Assembly (NCBI GenBank): GCA_964030785.1
Contig: CAXIQD010000007.1
Location: 1 to 64,000 of the forward strand
Origin: Siderastrea siderea
Lineage: Eukaryota; Cnidaria; Anthozoa; Scleractinia; Rhizangiidae
Length of the DNA: 64,000 nt
Direction: 5' to 3'
Below are positions 12,509 through 23,994 of this stretch, in pieces. Under the pieces are notes generated by a model. The model saw only the letters and a program-made list of their open reading frames with translations, was not told the origin of the DNA and did no database searches. The translations under genes and the position numbers were made by a program. The stretch's first letter is position 1. Each line of letters starts with the position of its first letter.

Positions 12509-13419
12509 TTAAAAGCATTCTAAAATAGAGAGAGGAAGGCCGTGCCATCATAAAACTTCGTACTTTTCTACTGCTAAATTGTTCTTCGTTTTTATCCTGG
12601 TCACGCTAAACACTGGTAAATTGGAGTGCATTTTATGGATTGTTAAGATTCCTCTCAACTTATTGGCCTCTAAAATACAGTACATTTCAGTTGTGCAGTT
12701 ATGGACTCGTTATTTGCCAAAAGATGAAAAACGACAATGGAAAAACATAAAGGCAAAACAGAATACGGACCGTTGAGGAAACAGTAAAATTGACCTATTT
12801 TTCTTCAAAAAGACTTCAGCACAACTTTCATCGGCAGCTCTTCTTGCAGCATTCTTTGAAAAGCTAAATAAGTTCAAGGAGAGTACTCGTGAAACTACAG
12901 TTGCTCTAATAAACCCATTTTAACTTGCTGCCTATAACGACGCGACAGACATGTCAATGCAAAAACGAATTTCTTACTGATTCACATGCGCCCCGCTGGC
13001 TGTTTAGTTCTGTCAACCAGCAAACAACTTTCCTAAAATAAATAGTATTGCTACGGCATCTGGCAGTTTACAAGCAAAAATTACCCTTAAAAGGTTTTTG
13101 GAAGCTTCCAAGCACATGTTAATTATGGAGGAAAAAGTTTTTCGCCTGCCAAGTATTATTCGGCAAAGACTTTTAGCTCACAATCAGTTGCTGTAATATA
13201 TAGATTTAGCCAAGCCTAAAAGGGGAGCCCTCCCCTTTTGTTTTTGTTTTGTTTTTTTTTTCCATCTGGAACTCAGAATTTTTTCTGAGTTCCTCTCTCT
13301 CCACACATCATTCTATTTTCATTTTTTTTTTTTTGCTGGCAGTTATAAATTTGTGAAAATATTCTCATTCAAGTCGTTAAATTTAAAAAAAAGGAAAGAA
13401 AAAAAGAAGAAGCATTTCC

Positions 13420-13491
13420 CGCCCTCGCCGAGAGCCGAACCCGGCTCGTCGGCGTGAGAAGCCGGAGATCGGTCCACTAGGCCATGAGCGC
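13420..13491 (-). tRNA. tRNA-Glu(CTC)-like sequence, probably a pseudogene
   Basis: On the minus strand an A-box-like TGGCCTAGTGG and a B-box-like GGGTTCGGCTC occur at tRNA spacing. Between them the loop TTCTCAC sits on a mostly paired stem and gives anticodon CTC (Glu). The T stem CCGGG/CTCGG pairs. The acceptor stem GCGCTCA/CGAGGGC pairs at only five of seven positions, and the D arm is irregular. T-rich runs follow within 20 nt, as a Pol III terminator would. A decayed tRNA gene or a tRNA-derived SINE head fits equally well. Confidence 0.5.
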
Positions 13492-13979
13492 TGACTGTCG
13501 TTTTGGAAGTTAATTTTAATACTTATTTCTTTCTTCGTGACAAGCTGCCTATCAGCACGAAAATGCTGGTGTTTTTCCTGGCAAAATGTGTTCGGAACGC
13601 CGTAAAACCATGGCTGTGGACAGAAAAAACCAAAACCCACTAGCTCTGCTATATTTGGCGTCGAAACCACTGCGAAAAGCTACGAACTCAAGCGGTGTGC
13701 CGAACGAGTTCGAACAGAACCGACGAGGCAAATTTGAATTTTTCGCCTGAACTTTATCGCCTAATTTTTTTCGCCTAAATTGAACTTTTCCCCTTCCATC
13801 TAAAAGACAACTGAGTATTCTTTGAAATTTTTTTTCCCATTAACAAATTTGTTTTTGACTTTTGTTGTCTTTGCTTGTTTTGCTACAACGCAGGTCAACA
13901 TGCGATTTCGCGCCAAAAACACACGGGATTCAGCACAGGGTTATAGCCAGTGTATGAAGTGTATTGGTAACCCTATGTT

Positions 13980-14014
13980 GCGGACGGACGGATGTACGGA
14001 CGTACGGACGGACG
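13980..14014. repeat. (GGAC)n short tandem repeat
   Basis: An imperfect run of CGGA/GGAC with TACGGACG variants. A GC palindrome (GCTTCGCTGACGCGCTAGCGCGCTGGC) follows at about 14,086-14,112. Confidence 0.75.
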
Positions 14015-14720
14015 GTCATGTGACCATTACGTCACTACCAAAATTTCTTGGCTTGATAGGTTACCAAATTTCCTTAGCAATGGAGCTTCGCTGACGCGCT
14101 AGCGCGCTGGCTCCGCTATTATTTTGTTCCACAGGTTTAAAAAATTACCTGGAAGCAATTCCATTCGATCATTCACATCTCAAGAATATCATTTTAAACG
14201 TAGGAATTCCATCAATTAAAATATTCTTATAATGTAAATCCATAATCAAATGGGTAATTTGCTTTACCATGGAAGTGGAAGCGAAGTACTAGAGGACTTA
14301 ACCGTAAGGTTGACGCTTGCATGGGTTTTTTCAAATGGTCGCTTTCCAGATATCCTCTGAGAAACAAGTCTGTTCAGCTAACACGCCGAGTTCTACTATT
14401 CGTCGACCTTCTCGCCAAGTCATCTTTGTCCCTTCCGTGCTATTTTCCTTGTGTCACCGGTGTCGATGTTTGTTTTTCGTCATGCAAGCGTTGGCGCTCC
14501 GACAGTCCGGATTCTTTCATAAATCTACCATTTCTTTTTGGTTTCACGTTCCCCATTTGCGGGTCAATACTCCCACAACGGAAGCGAAATACAAAAAATA
14601 CAACTCAGTGCACCTAAAATTTTATTTCCGCACCACTGCACATACAGGAATCGCGCGATCGCGCGGGATGACCGCGCGATGCGCAGAAAATGTGCGCGTT
14701 AGCAATAGGGGCCACCGTCC

Positions 14721-15366
14721 TAACAAGTGATGAATTGAATACGCTCTACGAAAAAGGCCTGCTAGGTACACGAAATCCTCAAGCGCTTTTAAATACACTC
14801 TGGTTAAATAACACCACACATTTTGGACTCAGAGGCTGCAAAGAGCATGTATGTACTGGGGTGATGTAAAGTTGTGGTCTATAAGCTCTACGTCCAGAAA
14901 AGACCTGAGAAAATGGATGAAGATGATTCTCCTTTTCAATTAGCTGATAATAACAACTTAAAGGCAGAGTCACTTCAAACGAAAGACTGGTGCAAGGTTG
15001 TTCCTGTTGGCATAAACAAACTTAACAGTCTCATGAAAACTATGGCTCAAAAAGCGGGAATTAATAACGATCGCCTCCGAAATCACAGCAGTAGAACACT
15101 CAGCGGAAATGATATTCCACTGAATCATATCGCTCAGTTGTCGGGACATAAAAATCTAAAGAGCATAGAAAACTACAGCAAAGTGTCAACAAAACAGCAG
15201 ATGCAAATGTCCAAAGTTCTTAGCAGTGTTACAACTGGTACTACAACCAAGACGTCTTCGTACGAAACAGCTAATCCAGCCATTTATCCATCCACTTCTG
15301 AATCACAGCAATCTATGGCTTTATTCAGCGGTGCTGTCATTCAAGGATGCAATTTTTCCATCAACA
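14721..15366 (+). pseudogene. Crypton-type tyrosine recombinase, 3' part (pseudogene)
   Basis: Continues the gene cut at 9528. It opens with LNTLYEKGLLGTRNPQALL and LWLNNTTHFGLRGCKEH, then frameshifts near 14,848. A piece of the core is missing between WGDVKL and VYKLYVQKRPEKM (about 14,870). The catalytic region follows at 14,874-15,190: HSSR (the H-x-x-R pair), LSGHKN (histidine) and IENYS (nucleophilic tyrosine). A few residues usually found after the HxxR motif are absent, a further small deletion. The C-terminus runs into a MITE-like repeat at about 15,366. The degraded, split gene is certainly inactive. Cryptons mobilise as circles by tyrosine recombination; that is family knowledge. 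Confidence 0.8.
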
Positions 15367-15730
15367 TACCGTATTTACGCGATTAAACGCCGCCCTCGAT
15401 TAGACGCCGCAGATGGAAGCAAAATTACTAATAAACGCCGCCCTCGACCAATCAGAAGAATGCGGCGTTTATTCGAGTCTTTGAAAGTTTGTATGTTGTA
15501 CGCATCACAAGCCAGACAATTACGATTCTATCTCAGCAAAAAAAGCGAGACATTGGAACTTTAAATATGGTTCTGTTTTACATAATATTTACAAATGATT
15601 TACCGTAATTGTTGCCAGTGATTTAAGAAATATGATTTTGAAAGTAAACGCCGCCCTCGAATAAACGCCGCATCGGAAACGCTAAAAATTTAATAAACGC
15701 CGCGGCGTTTAATCGAGTTTATAACATAGA
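15366..15730. mobile_element. MITE-like repeat built of AATAAACGCCGC motifs
   Basis: Begins TACCGTATTTACGCGATTAAACGCCGCCC and ends, inverted, with GCGGCGTTTAATCGAGTTTATA. AAACGCCGC or its complement occurs about seven times, in pairs pointing towards and away from each other, so the unit can fold extensively. It truncates the Crypton gene. No coding capacity. Confidence 0.65.
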
Positions 15731-15870
15731 GAGCAAAATTACTGAATGCTGATTGGTTGAGACAGAGGGCATTTTTTCTTAATTTTCTTTCGGACGAGGG
15801 CAAAATTACTAATCCCTGATTGGCCAAGAGCCAAAATTACTCGCATTTGATTGTCTGAGCACGAGAGCGC
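15731..15870. repeat. Three diverged copies of a GCAAAATTACT...TGATTGG motif
   Basis: Near 15,732, 15,800 and 15,831 the pattern CAAAATTACT, 5-9 nt, TGATTG(G/T), then GAG recurs. A fourth partial copy sits at 15,419 inside the preceding repeat. Probably the tail of the same repeat family. Confidence 0.5.
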
Positions 15871-16385
15871 GCCATTTGCATTTTGTAGGCGTCTTGAAAC
15901 GAAAAACGGATTTTGAGTTGTTGAACACAAGGATAGCTTCAAAGTTTGATTTTTAACCGGGTAGGTTGGTAAACATGGTATGGCAATCGGGTGTTTGCTT
16001 GAAGAGAAATTTCAAAAGGTGAACCTATACGTGTTACGGGGAACAGCAAACGGTTATTTGTTTTAAAACTACTGAAAACTTTGGAGCGACGTGGTCAATA
16101 ATTTTTCCAGCGAGAGGAAGCGAGAGGAAGCTTCGCAACTCAGGTGAATAAAATTTACTTAGTTGATTGAGTGTTAAGCGTGTTTTGTCAATGAACTAGA
16201 ATTGTATTTATCTCTTAAGATGTACATAATGGTCAGTCTTTCTTGTTCTGTGCGCTGAGCAACAGTTAAACTGCTTGTTTGGTGAATTGTTTACGAGCGG
16301 GTACTTTTATTCTGAGGGCCGGCTGATTGTGTTTCAACGTGCATGGAAAGTTTTCCTGAAATTTTGCCCTCTGTGTTATAAACAA
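15871..16385. other. Nothing recognised
   Basis: No gene, RNA or clear repeat structure was seen apart from a short direct repeat GCGAGAGGAA at 16,111-16,130. Confidence 0.5.
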
Positions 16386-16468
16386 GTAATCGCATTCAGT
16401 CCTCGTACAATTAAGGATAAATTTCACTTGTGTTTTCAAAGTTTTCACAAAGTGCCCTCGTCGCTGCT

Positions 16469-16511
<43 letters not shown>

Positions 16512-16547
16512 AATTATCCTTAATTCTACTCGGCCTCATGCGATTAC
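16386..16547. repeat. Foldback hairpin, 162 bp
   Basis: GTAATCGCAT opens and ATGCGATTAC closes the element. Each arm is about 70 bp and contains AATTAAGGATAA and TTTTCAAAGTTTTCACAAA (or the complement), with roughly 80 percent identity by eye. A loop of about 17 nt separates the arms. Short open frames on both strands here are products of the palindrome. Likely a foldback MITE. Confidence 0.8.
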
Positions 16548-16671
16548 ATATACTAATGCGGTAAACACAGTTAATCAGTCACCAAAGCTCACACAAGAGG
16601 AATCTAGCTCAGCTACCGCCGAAGCGTTGCTTTAAATAATTTTCTTTTTTTCGTTTTGCTGAAACTTTAAA

Positions 16672-16800
16672 AAGAAAATGTCGAAGATTTTACTTTCGAG
16701 TGAACAAAATTCATTTCATCGTCTAGAAATTTTTGAAAAGAAAATGTTGAATTCTTTAAAGCTTTTGAGTGATTAAAACTCGTTTCATCGTCTAATCGCT
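16672..16800. repeat. Diverged tandem duplication, about 65 bp x 2
   Basis: GAAAAGAAAATGTYGAA...GAGTGAWYAAAAYTC...TTTCATCGTCTA occurs twice in a row (16,672-16,736 and 16,735-16,800). Confidence 0.6.
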
Positions 16801-16858
16801 CAGTGTTATCGTTATTGTTTGAAAGCAATCTCAGTACTTTTAAAATGAACGAACAACT

Positions 16859-16998
16859 TCATGGTTGGTTCGCGCGTACGATTTTTGTTCACTCGTTGTG
16901 AAGAATCACATTTAACCCTCTCGTTCGCTGCGCTCACTCCTTCGTTTGTGATTGTTCACAGCTCGTGAATGAAAATCGTGCGCGCTCACCAATCATGA
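16859..16998. repeat. Foldback hairpin, about 140 bp
   Basis: The left arm TCATGGTTGGTTCGCGCGTA...TGTGAAGAATCACA is answered by the right arm TGTGATTGTTCACAGC...GCGCGCTCACCAATCATGA. Each arm is about 52 bp with a loop of about 36 nt. A second foldback within 500 bp of the first; the arm sequences are unrelated to that one. Confidence 0.75.
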
Positions 16999-18689
16999 AG
17001 TAATCTCTATTTATATTATTATTGAAAAAATCCTCAGGTAAAATAAGGGATTTTAATGCATCGAGTCGAGACATACAAACGGAATTCCAATATTGAAAAC
17101 TACGCAGCGTTACTAACCGTGAGTTGTATATTCGCTTCCGATTGTTCATAAGACAATGGCAATGAATGGGCTAACGTCATAGCTTTCATATGCGCCGAGC
17201 CGTGAAACGATGCCTTTAAGTTACGAAACATTCGAGAAGGTTTCTCTTGAGGACCCTAGGGAGAATGACAACTTTTTAACGACTGGTAAAATCCAAATGA
17301 CTTACTTGTACTACTCAAAATTCGAATGGCCGTTCTAACCAGAGACAAACAATTACAAGAAATTATACAGTGCGAGCCAGCGAAGCCGGTGTGGCATTTC
17401 TTGATTATTCGTGGCGTATGGTATGACACTCCCTTATATAACTGGTGTTTACCTGGTTGCTGCACAACAAAAACTCTACTTACATCAACTCCATTTACCT
17501 TTTCACGCGGTTATGACGTCATGCAGACATGACGTCATGATTCCGTCACGCAAGGTAAACAAGACTGAAGCGTGTCACATCACACCGACAACGTTTCCTT
17601 TACTATCCATACGTATTAGACACAGACAAACTGCTGTTAGCCTTGTGGTAGCGGCTTAAGTAGCGTCTCGCGTCTTACACACAACGCATGCGCAACAAAG
17701 GTATTACCACTGGTATGTCTACGCTCGTTACTTATGACACAGATAACTCGCTGTTAACAATGTGACAGCAGTTCAGGTGGCGTATCTTACATACAACACT
17801 TGTGCAACTAAGTTCGACTCAATTCTTGCTTATACATTCAACTTTGCCTAAAGCAAATAAACGTTTCACCGCGTGAAAAAGACGGACTCGTCACATCGTG
17901 ACCCTTGCAGATTGAACAACTTTATGACAACGGAATTGTTACATCACAGAGAAGAGAGTCTTCAGAGCTCCTAAGTGTTTCGTTTTACATTTACATGACA
18001 AGAGAAAGCACCACTCTGAATTTTGCAATTCTAGGACATATTTAGTTTGTTTTCTTTTACCTTTTTTCGTTTCCAAACCTTTTGTTCGTTTTTAGAAAAT
18101 ATCCTTTCCATTTTCAATTTAACTAAGTCGTTACGATTTTCGAGTCAACTTCTTTTATTTTTTGCAAGGGGATTCCCCATTCCCGGGTTAGCAATCCGGA
18201 TTTAAACATCACGTCATGAGTTATGAGATATGACTGAACGTGTTTGACCGTGAAGTGGCGATTTCGTTTTCCCCAAACTCTGATGATCTGCTCGTGTTTA
18301 TCAACACAGTAAAATCATTATATTTTGATTTTACTGCTATCCTCACTGTTTGTATTCACGGTCTAGGCATAACAGTAAATATTTTCTCGTCTCTGTGTAA
18401 GCATTTTCAGTTGTGGGCGAGTTTATACCGACGTTCACAGTTTGAGTTAAATTTGCTTTTTTCAGCAGAATAAATATAAAGCGATTACAAAGAAGAGTCA
18501 TCAGAGTTAAAACATTACGTCATCCAGTAACGCTATAGTCACAATGTTGTGTCACACAGTCACACTTTTCGTCACTAGAGTTCGTATAAATAAGGGATCG
18601 TGCTAACATTTGTTAACCTGGAGGGGGTGGGGTGGGTCAGAACAGCAGGTTAAAATGCCCATTAGGCTTTCTTGTGTTATGTTTGCACT
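16999..18689. other. No supported gene; one diverged tandem duplication
   Basis: At 17,620-17,815 a unit of about 118 bp is repeated once with heavy divergence (ACACAGA...CGCTGTTA...CAACGCATGCGCAACAAAG against ACACAGATAACTCGCTGTTAAC...CAACACTTGTGCAACTAAG). TGACGTCA-type palindromes occur near 17,513-17,538. No gene was recognised. Confidence 0.5.
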
Positions 18690-21600
18690 TGAGTGTTTAC
18701 CAAGGTTTCAATTCAATGAAGTCAAGTTACTACTTAACCTTTGTACATTCGTACACTGTTTATACTGGCTCAAATAACCTAAGTTTATCTGGTAACACTC
18801 TCCAACATTTCTAAAGACATGCCCGCTCGAAGTTCGTCATGCTTCATCATGCACAACTCTCGACAAGTACGCCATTATCAGTGTCTGTTCCCTCGTAACT
18901 AGCGTACCCAACTGCGCAGGAAACATAGTCACAAAGCTTTGCCCTCTAGTACGTGGGAAAGCTTTATGGAGGTCATATCGTTGTTGAATCATTTCAGTTT
19001 CCGAGTACGAAACCAAATTTTAAATTACTAGACTGCAATGAAGAAATGACTTTTCTTTCGATATAGGGACAACACCTGACAGACTTATACATGTATGTTC
19101 AAGGGCTTTGTTACTTTCATGGTGCTCATTATTCAACTGGCATAAGTGGCTTGTCTGTGGGAGCTAAAATGTGCAGAAAATTATGAGCTGTCTTTTGAGT
19201 TATTAGCCGTGAAACCTAAACCAGCAGGATATGGTTCACAAATGTTGATTCCGTTGTTTTGAAGGAGCCAAACTTAGCCTGCCTCTAGTGAAATAACATT
19301 GAGGGAGCATGCTACTCTTCACGTGTTCCCTTTTGTGTTTATATCATGCCTCGGGGCTTCAAAGCATTCATGACATGCAAACTGTAAATTAAAACCACTC
19401 AAACAGTGCCGCACACTATCACTTGCTAGTAGAGAAATGGGCTCCATGAGAAATGCTTGGATGGAGGTAAAAATCTTTCAATAAACATAAGATGTATAGA
19501 ATAACAAAACAACTTGCTTTAGAATGGGTACAAACGCTTTGAGTCATGCGTTTCGCTTGGATCACGTTTGAAATAAACATACTGGGAGGCTTCAGCTGAG
19601 CAAAGTGACCCACAAAAACGTCAAAAACAATGCAATTAGACAGAAAGTGTGTGGTGCGCTGCCTAACTGAGTCCTAACTATTGCATCCGTCACCAAACTT
19701 CGTAACCTCCGATCCCTCCAAAAACAATCACTCACGTCACGACATGTAAAACTCTACCAAAGTGCAATGAAGCCTACCCAAGAAATTTAAGAGGCCTAGG
19801 GCTCTATCCACTGTTAATTAATATCGCAAACTAGAGGACAATATTTGAATATCCATTAAGAATAAGGTTGCATACAAACGCCCGAAAAAAACTCAAAATT
19901 TGAGTCAAATTTACTGACGTATATCTTCTAGTTTAGGTAGGATGAAATTGACAAGCTCTTGCAATGGTTTCGAAGTTGGTTTTAAAGTGCCACTGAGACG
20001 AAAATTCGTAGGTCTATTTCGGCCAAATTCTGTCGCAGAATATCGCGTTGTGTCTATATTTACCCAGAAAACTGAACAAGAAACCGTCCATCCTAACATT
20101 TTTAAGCTCCAAAGTTGCGTAAAATGTGTCCGCCATTACTGAAAACGTGTTCCTGGGTGATTGCGCAATTTAATAGCTTGTGACGTCAGAGGCTCACCTC
20201 AGTCGCGTTTCCTTGTGTTTTGACTCAAGATGCCTACCGTCGACTGCGAGACCTCCGAAGAGTATTTCTACGATTCGAAACAGTCTTTAGCTTCCAAAGC
20301 ATCAGAGGATTGATTCATTTCATTCGGCGATTGAAGAATTTTTCTTACCGTACGATGTAAGAACTGATGTCAGGAGATTTCAGCTTATAACAAACTTGTA
20401 AACAAACTGTTCAAAGTTGTTTTTCTCGCCATGCTGGCGGAAGTTCAAAACATGCGCAAAATGATGCTTACAGTGATTACAGTTCAGGCACAAGTTGCTC
20501 AAAGAGCACGAGATAAATCGCTGTCCAGCTATTCGAAAAACTGATGTTTTAAGCTTTGGAAATTTAGACAAAACACCTATAAAACCTCTAGAATTTGATG
20601 ACTGCGAATTCTCAAGCATCGTGGATTGATTTTATTGTTCGCTTCGTTGGAGAAATAAAAGAAGCTATATTTTATCTGCCGTTGTTTATATTTATATTGT
20701 GAAGCATTGAGATTTTTGGCCATTCTTAGCATAGTATGGGAAAAGTTCTTGAAGAGCCGTAATGCTGTAGTCATCTGGCAGTCAGCTGATGAAGCCTATC
20801 GTGTCAATCATAGTACAGTGGTCGCTTGCATAGAGAGACAAGTGCTTGGGTTTCTAAATATTTTGAACAGTTTTTGTAGAATTCTTAACTTGAGCCGAAA
20901 AAAGTGAAATAAACCAAGACTTTTTTTTAAGAACTGGGGGCCTTGTGTGACCGGAATCTAAATATTTGTCGTACAAATCAAAGACACAAGGAAAATTTTC
21001 TGCTGCTCAACAACATGCGGACCGCCGAAGAAACGAAGCTTTCACTTGCTTTATTCATTGCGTAAAAATAATAACTTGATATCTAATCTAATAAAATTGT
21101 ATCTAATAACATTGTAAACCCCTTAGACAAATAGTGGCGTGTGATATTTTTTCCCAACCACGCAAGACGATCCGAGCTGTTGAAGCCTTTATATATCTCG
21201 AATGATAATGTCAATTGACTCTTCACCGACAGGGAATAAGGAGAAAAGTTTCTCCACAGTCAGGATGGTATGCTATAAAATAAATGACCATGCTTCTAAG
21301 CGATTACTGCTTTGAAATTAACACACACGGAATTTAAAAAAAGCTAAACAATACAAACTATTGGCTTAATCGCGGCGGTTCTGCATTCACCCAGGATGCA
21401 TTTTATGAGGACTACGCCGAAGATCTTCGCCCTAGCAGACGGCAGAACTGAAAGGGTTTTCCACAAGAAAAATAAACTTTAAAATACGTTAAAAGAAAAT
21501 AAGTTTTGTTCAATGATGGATGTGTTGAAAAAGAAACAAACTATCACCTCAACTGCGTTAAGATTAGCTACCTTTCGTCTCGTTTTTTCCAGATCTTTTT

Positions 21601-22927
21601 TTCCATATACTTGGAACGGACAATGGAATAATCGACCTCTGGGATCCTTCGACATGAACAGCCCTCTGGAAACACTCGTCCGTGAAGTGATCAGAACAGC
21701 CGACAAAAATACCTCTCGGGTTGAAATTTGCACTGTGTGTGATTGCAAAAATTATTCATTTTTCCATTGCCGGTCCGCTCGCAAGGCTTTGATGAAGCGA
21801 AATACCAGCTCGGTGGTTGGATTTATTGTTGTAGCATTGTACAACACAAGTAATACCCTTTATAACTGCTGCAGCAACGAAAATTTCAAGGCCGTACAGC
21901 AAACAGTTGGCAGGAAATCTTCCCTCCACGACAGTTAAATTTCTCGCGGCAAGTAAACCTATGAAGGTATTAGGTTTGAGGTGAGCCTCTAACGTCACTT
22001 CCGCTAATTGGCAAGTCAGCTTCCGGAACAAGGGCCAGTAATGGCGGCCGTAAAATCTCGACAAAAACCGTCCGAAAAAAGCGACTTCCAGTCGTCGTAA
22101 TGAGTTGAAATTTGGCATGGTGACTAACAACCACAGACTATTTTCGAAAATGCAAAAATATGGAATACCAAAATTCTGGTCCCAGTGGCACTTTAAAGTA
22201 AAATATAGCACTAACAAATTAACATTGACCCGGTACCATAGATACTGCATCAATAATATCTGTACTTTTATAAACTGTTCTTCTAACGATTGGGTCTCAA
22301 AACTACATGACATTGTTGCTTGTTAGACACATCCGCGACACTGCCATTTGCTTTGGTTTGTTGTAGCTAACATAAAAACATGCAGGAGCAATTCAAACGA
22401 AGTCAGTAGCATTCCACAGTGTTTTAGGCAGAGCCTCACCAACTTCCATAAGGACAATGTTTTCGAAATCTTTTAACAAACCCAAGTCCAGCATTTGTTT
22501 CAATGTTACTGCATAAGAGAAGTGCACAACTAAAGCCTCACCTACAATGCAATTAGTATGTGGAGCGGTACTTGAATACTGCATGGTCCACCAAACTTCG
22601 TCACTCGGGTAGATCTTTCCATGACGCAACATTCGCTCGAAATCTAGGAGGTCTACATCAAGGAGGTGAAAATTAATACTGAAGCGCTGTCCTTTCGTAG
22701 TTAGATGCCTACTCAACTGCTTTTTATGATAATGATGGACGAAGGAGCGGAGTACCATTTCGGCACACTCTGGACTGCTCACCCCGCACACTGCGGCAGG
22801 ATCATAATCAAATTTTAATCCTTTCGGATTCACTTCGCTGTCATAAACGCCAATCTGCTGATGGAGCCAGTTGCATCTCCAGTTGGTCACGATGTTGCCG
22901 AAGTGCATGAAGCAATCGCTCGTATTC
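18690..22927 (-). repeat. Inverted segmental duplication, left arm
   Basis: Read on the minus strand, this segment matches 25,229-27,326 on the plus strand from end to end: the 3' part of the glycosyltransferase gene, then the stretch around 19,419-19,613 (matching 26,400-26,580), then 18,830-19,260 (matching 26,740-27,200). The left arm is longer only because it contains a 2.2 kb transposon (19,987-22,191); without it the arms are about 2.04 and 2.10 kb. Substitutions and small indels are frequent, so the duplication is not recent. Confidence 0.8.
19987..22191. mobile_element. 2.2 kb transposon with ~214 bp imperfect TIRs
   Basis: Terminal GTGCCACTGAGACGAAAATT is answered by AATTCTGGTCCCAGTGGCAC. 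Inverted landmarks lie at matching distances from each end: CCGCCATTACTG about 143 bp inside, and GACGT(C/T)AGAGGCTCACCTC about 213 bp inside. TTTAAA (or TTAA, if the outermost A/T is counted in the element) flanks both ends. The paralogous arm near 25,962-25,985 keeps the uninterrupted sequence with one copy, which proves insertion. An open frame at 21,513-21,938 and a short ATG-led stretch at 20,230 have no recognisable transposase motif, so I treat the element as non-autonomous or decayed; superfamily unassigned. Confidence 0.85.
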
Positions 22928-23466
22928 TTGTTCTTTAGCATGCTGCCAAAAGCGTTTGGATGAATGTAAACGACATCGTCGTCCAGCTTAAAATAAACAT
23001 CAGATGGATTTCGCAAAAGTCGTTGAAAAACAAAGTAGTAAAACTCGGAATATAGGGGGAACAATGGCCTTAAATCATTAATTTTGGTGGTATCTTTTTT
23101 GAAATAGAAAAACTGAAAGACTTCGTCTTTCAGAATACTGTTCGCAGCTGTCAAAAATCCCTGCAGTTTGACTCGTGCTTCATCGTTGTATCCTATCATA
23201 GCAAATAACACCGTATCAACAACTCCTCCGTTTTGTCGAAGCTCTCTGTAGAGGTAAGGCAGCAAGATTCGAAGAAACATCTACCGACCGGTAAATACGC
23301 ACGCATAAACTCGACCACTTTTAGGTACGACGCTTTTTTGGTGTGTATCTTTCTCTGAAACAGGGCATAGGATGCATCGCCGTGGTTTAAGTTGATAGAG
23401 TGCTGTAAAGCATAGCACTGCTAGCGAAAAGAAGCCGATAGGTACTAGAATGTTTAGTTTCCCCAT
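22393..23466 (-). pseudogene. Putative GT-A type glycosyltransferase with one in-frame TAG
   Basis: The reading from ATG at 23,466 starts MGKLNILVPIGFFSL, a type II signal anchor expected to place the catalytic domain in the Golgi lumen. After a basic/Cys stem it continues GRVYACVFTGR, an in-frame TAG (23,281-23,283), then MFLRILLPYLYREL and about 290 further codons in the same frame with no other break. YFKLDDDVVYIHP supplies a D-x-D-type metal and nucleotide-sugar motif. I do not recognise the exact family; similar invertebrate proteins with (V/I)KxDDD(I/V)V are uncharacterised. The lone TAG makes it either a very recent pseudogene, a nonsense allele or a sequencing error. An earlier in-frame ATG at 23,631 is possible but lies in less gene-like sequence. 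The codons after 22,928 are duplicated in inverted orientation at 25,229. Confidence 0.6.
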
Positions 23467-23994
23467 GACGATAGCAAATACTTGAACAACGTGCGTATCA
23501 ATAAACAAAGATCCATGTAGTGATGATATCCCGGATCTCCGGTCCAGGCTTACGCGGTTGATTATGAGAAGCTTAACTGCGCAACTGCCGAAGCTCTCCA
23601 TTCTCGGTACATTCTCGTCCCCAGAGCCCACGATCCTTTTGGTCTGCGCCAGGGATCACTCTGGCAGGGACCGATTTAGAGTCAATCTCGTACCTCCAGT
23701 CTTCGTTCCTTGCTACGTAGGCTTGACGAAATAAGCGACTCTCGAAAGTTCTGTTGGGTTAGAGATTTGATTGGTTCTTGAAAAACAATTCAAATGACCG
23801 GGAGTAAATCAGAGCTGCAATATGCCAGAAAGTGCCGCGGAAAGTACGCCAAGAAAAGTGGTGTTCAAGTCCAGTGTATATAATGTCTGGTGTATACAAG
23901 GTGCTGTAATGACCATGTTTACGAGAAAAGCACCCCACTGACCTGTACGGGCCAAAGGCCACGAGGGAATTTATTTTACTTCTGCTGGAGAAGC
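23467..23994. other. Upstream region of the glycosyltransferase gene; nothing recognised
   Basis: No TATA box or exon could be identified with confidence; a short open frame at 23,759-23,962 has no known domain. Confidence 0.4.

Larger units (their letters stand above)
9529..14720. mobile_element. 5.2 kb TIR element inserted in the Crypton gene
   Basis: The left terminus GGACGGTGGCCCCTA is matched in inverted form by TAGGGGCCACCGTCC at the right terminus. TAA lies outside both ends (9526-9528 and 14,721-14,723). Removing the insert and one TAA rejoins the host recombinase reading frame, which fixes both boundaries. No transposase was recognised inside, so the element appears non-autonomous or composite. 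It contains two smaller elements with similar ends (11,476-12,097 and 12,115-12,508). Sub-terminal text near 9607-9660 (CCAAAAAGAAAATGG, TTTCAGAGATAA) recurs in the second MITE, so these belong to related families. The superfamily is uncertain. Confidence 0.8.

Noticed and set aside
21756..22313. 185-codon minus-strand ORF
   Set aside because: It crosses the inner and outer edge of the 2.2 kb transposon's right inverted repeat and continues into flanking DNA, so it is not a gene.
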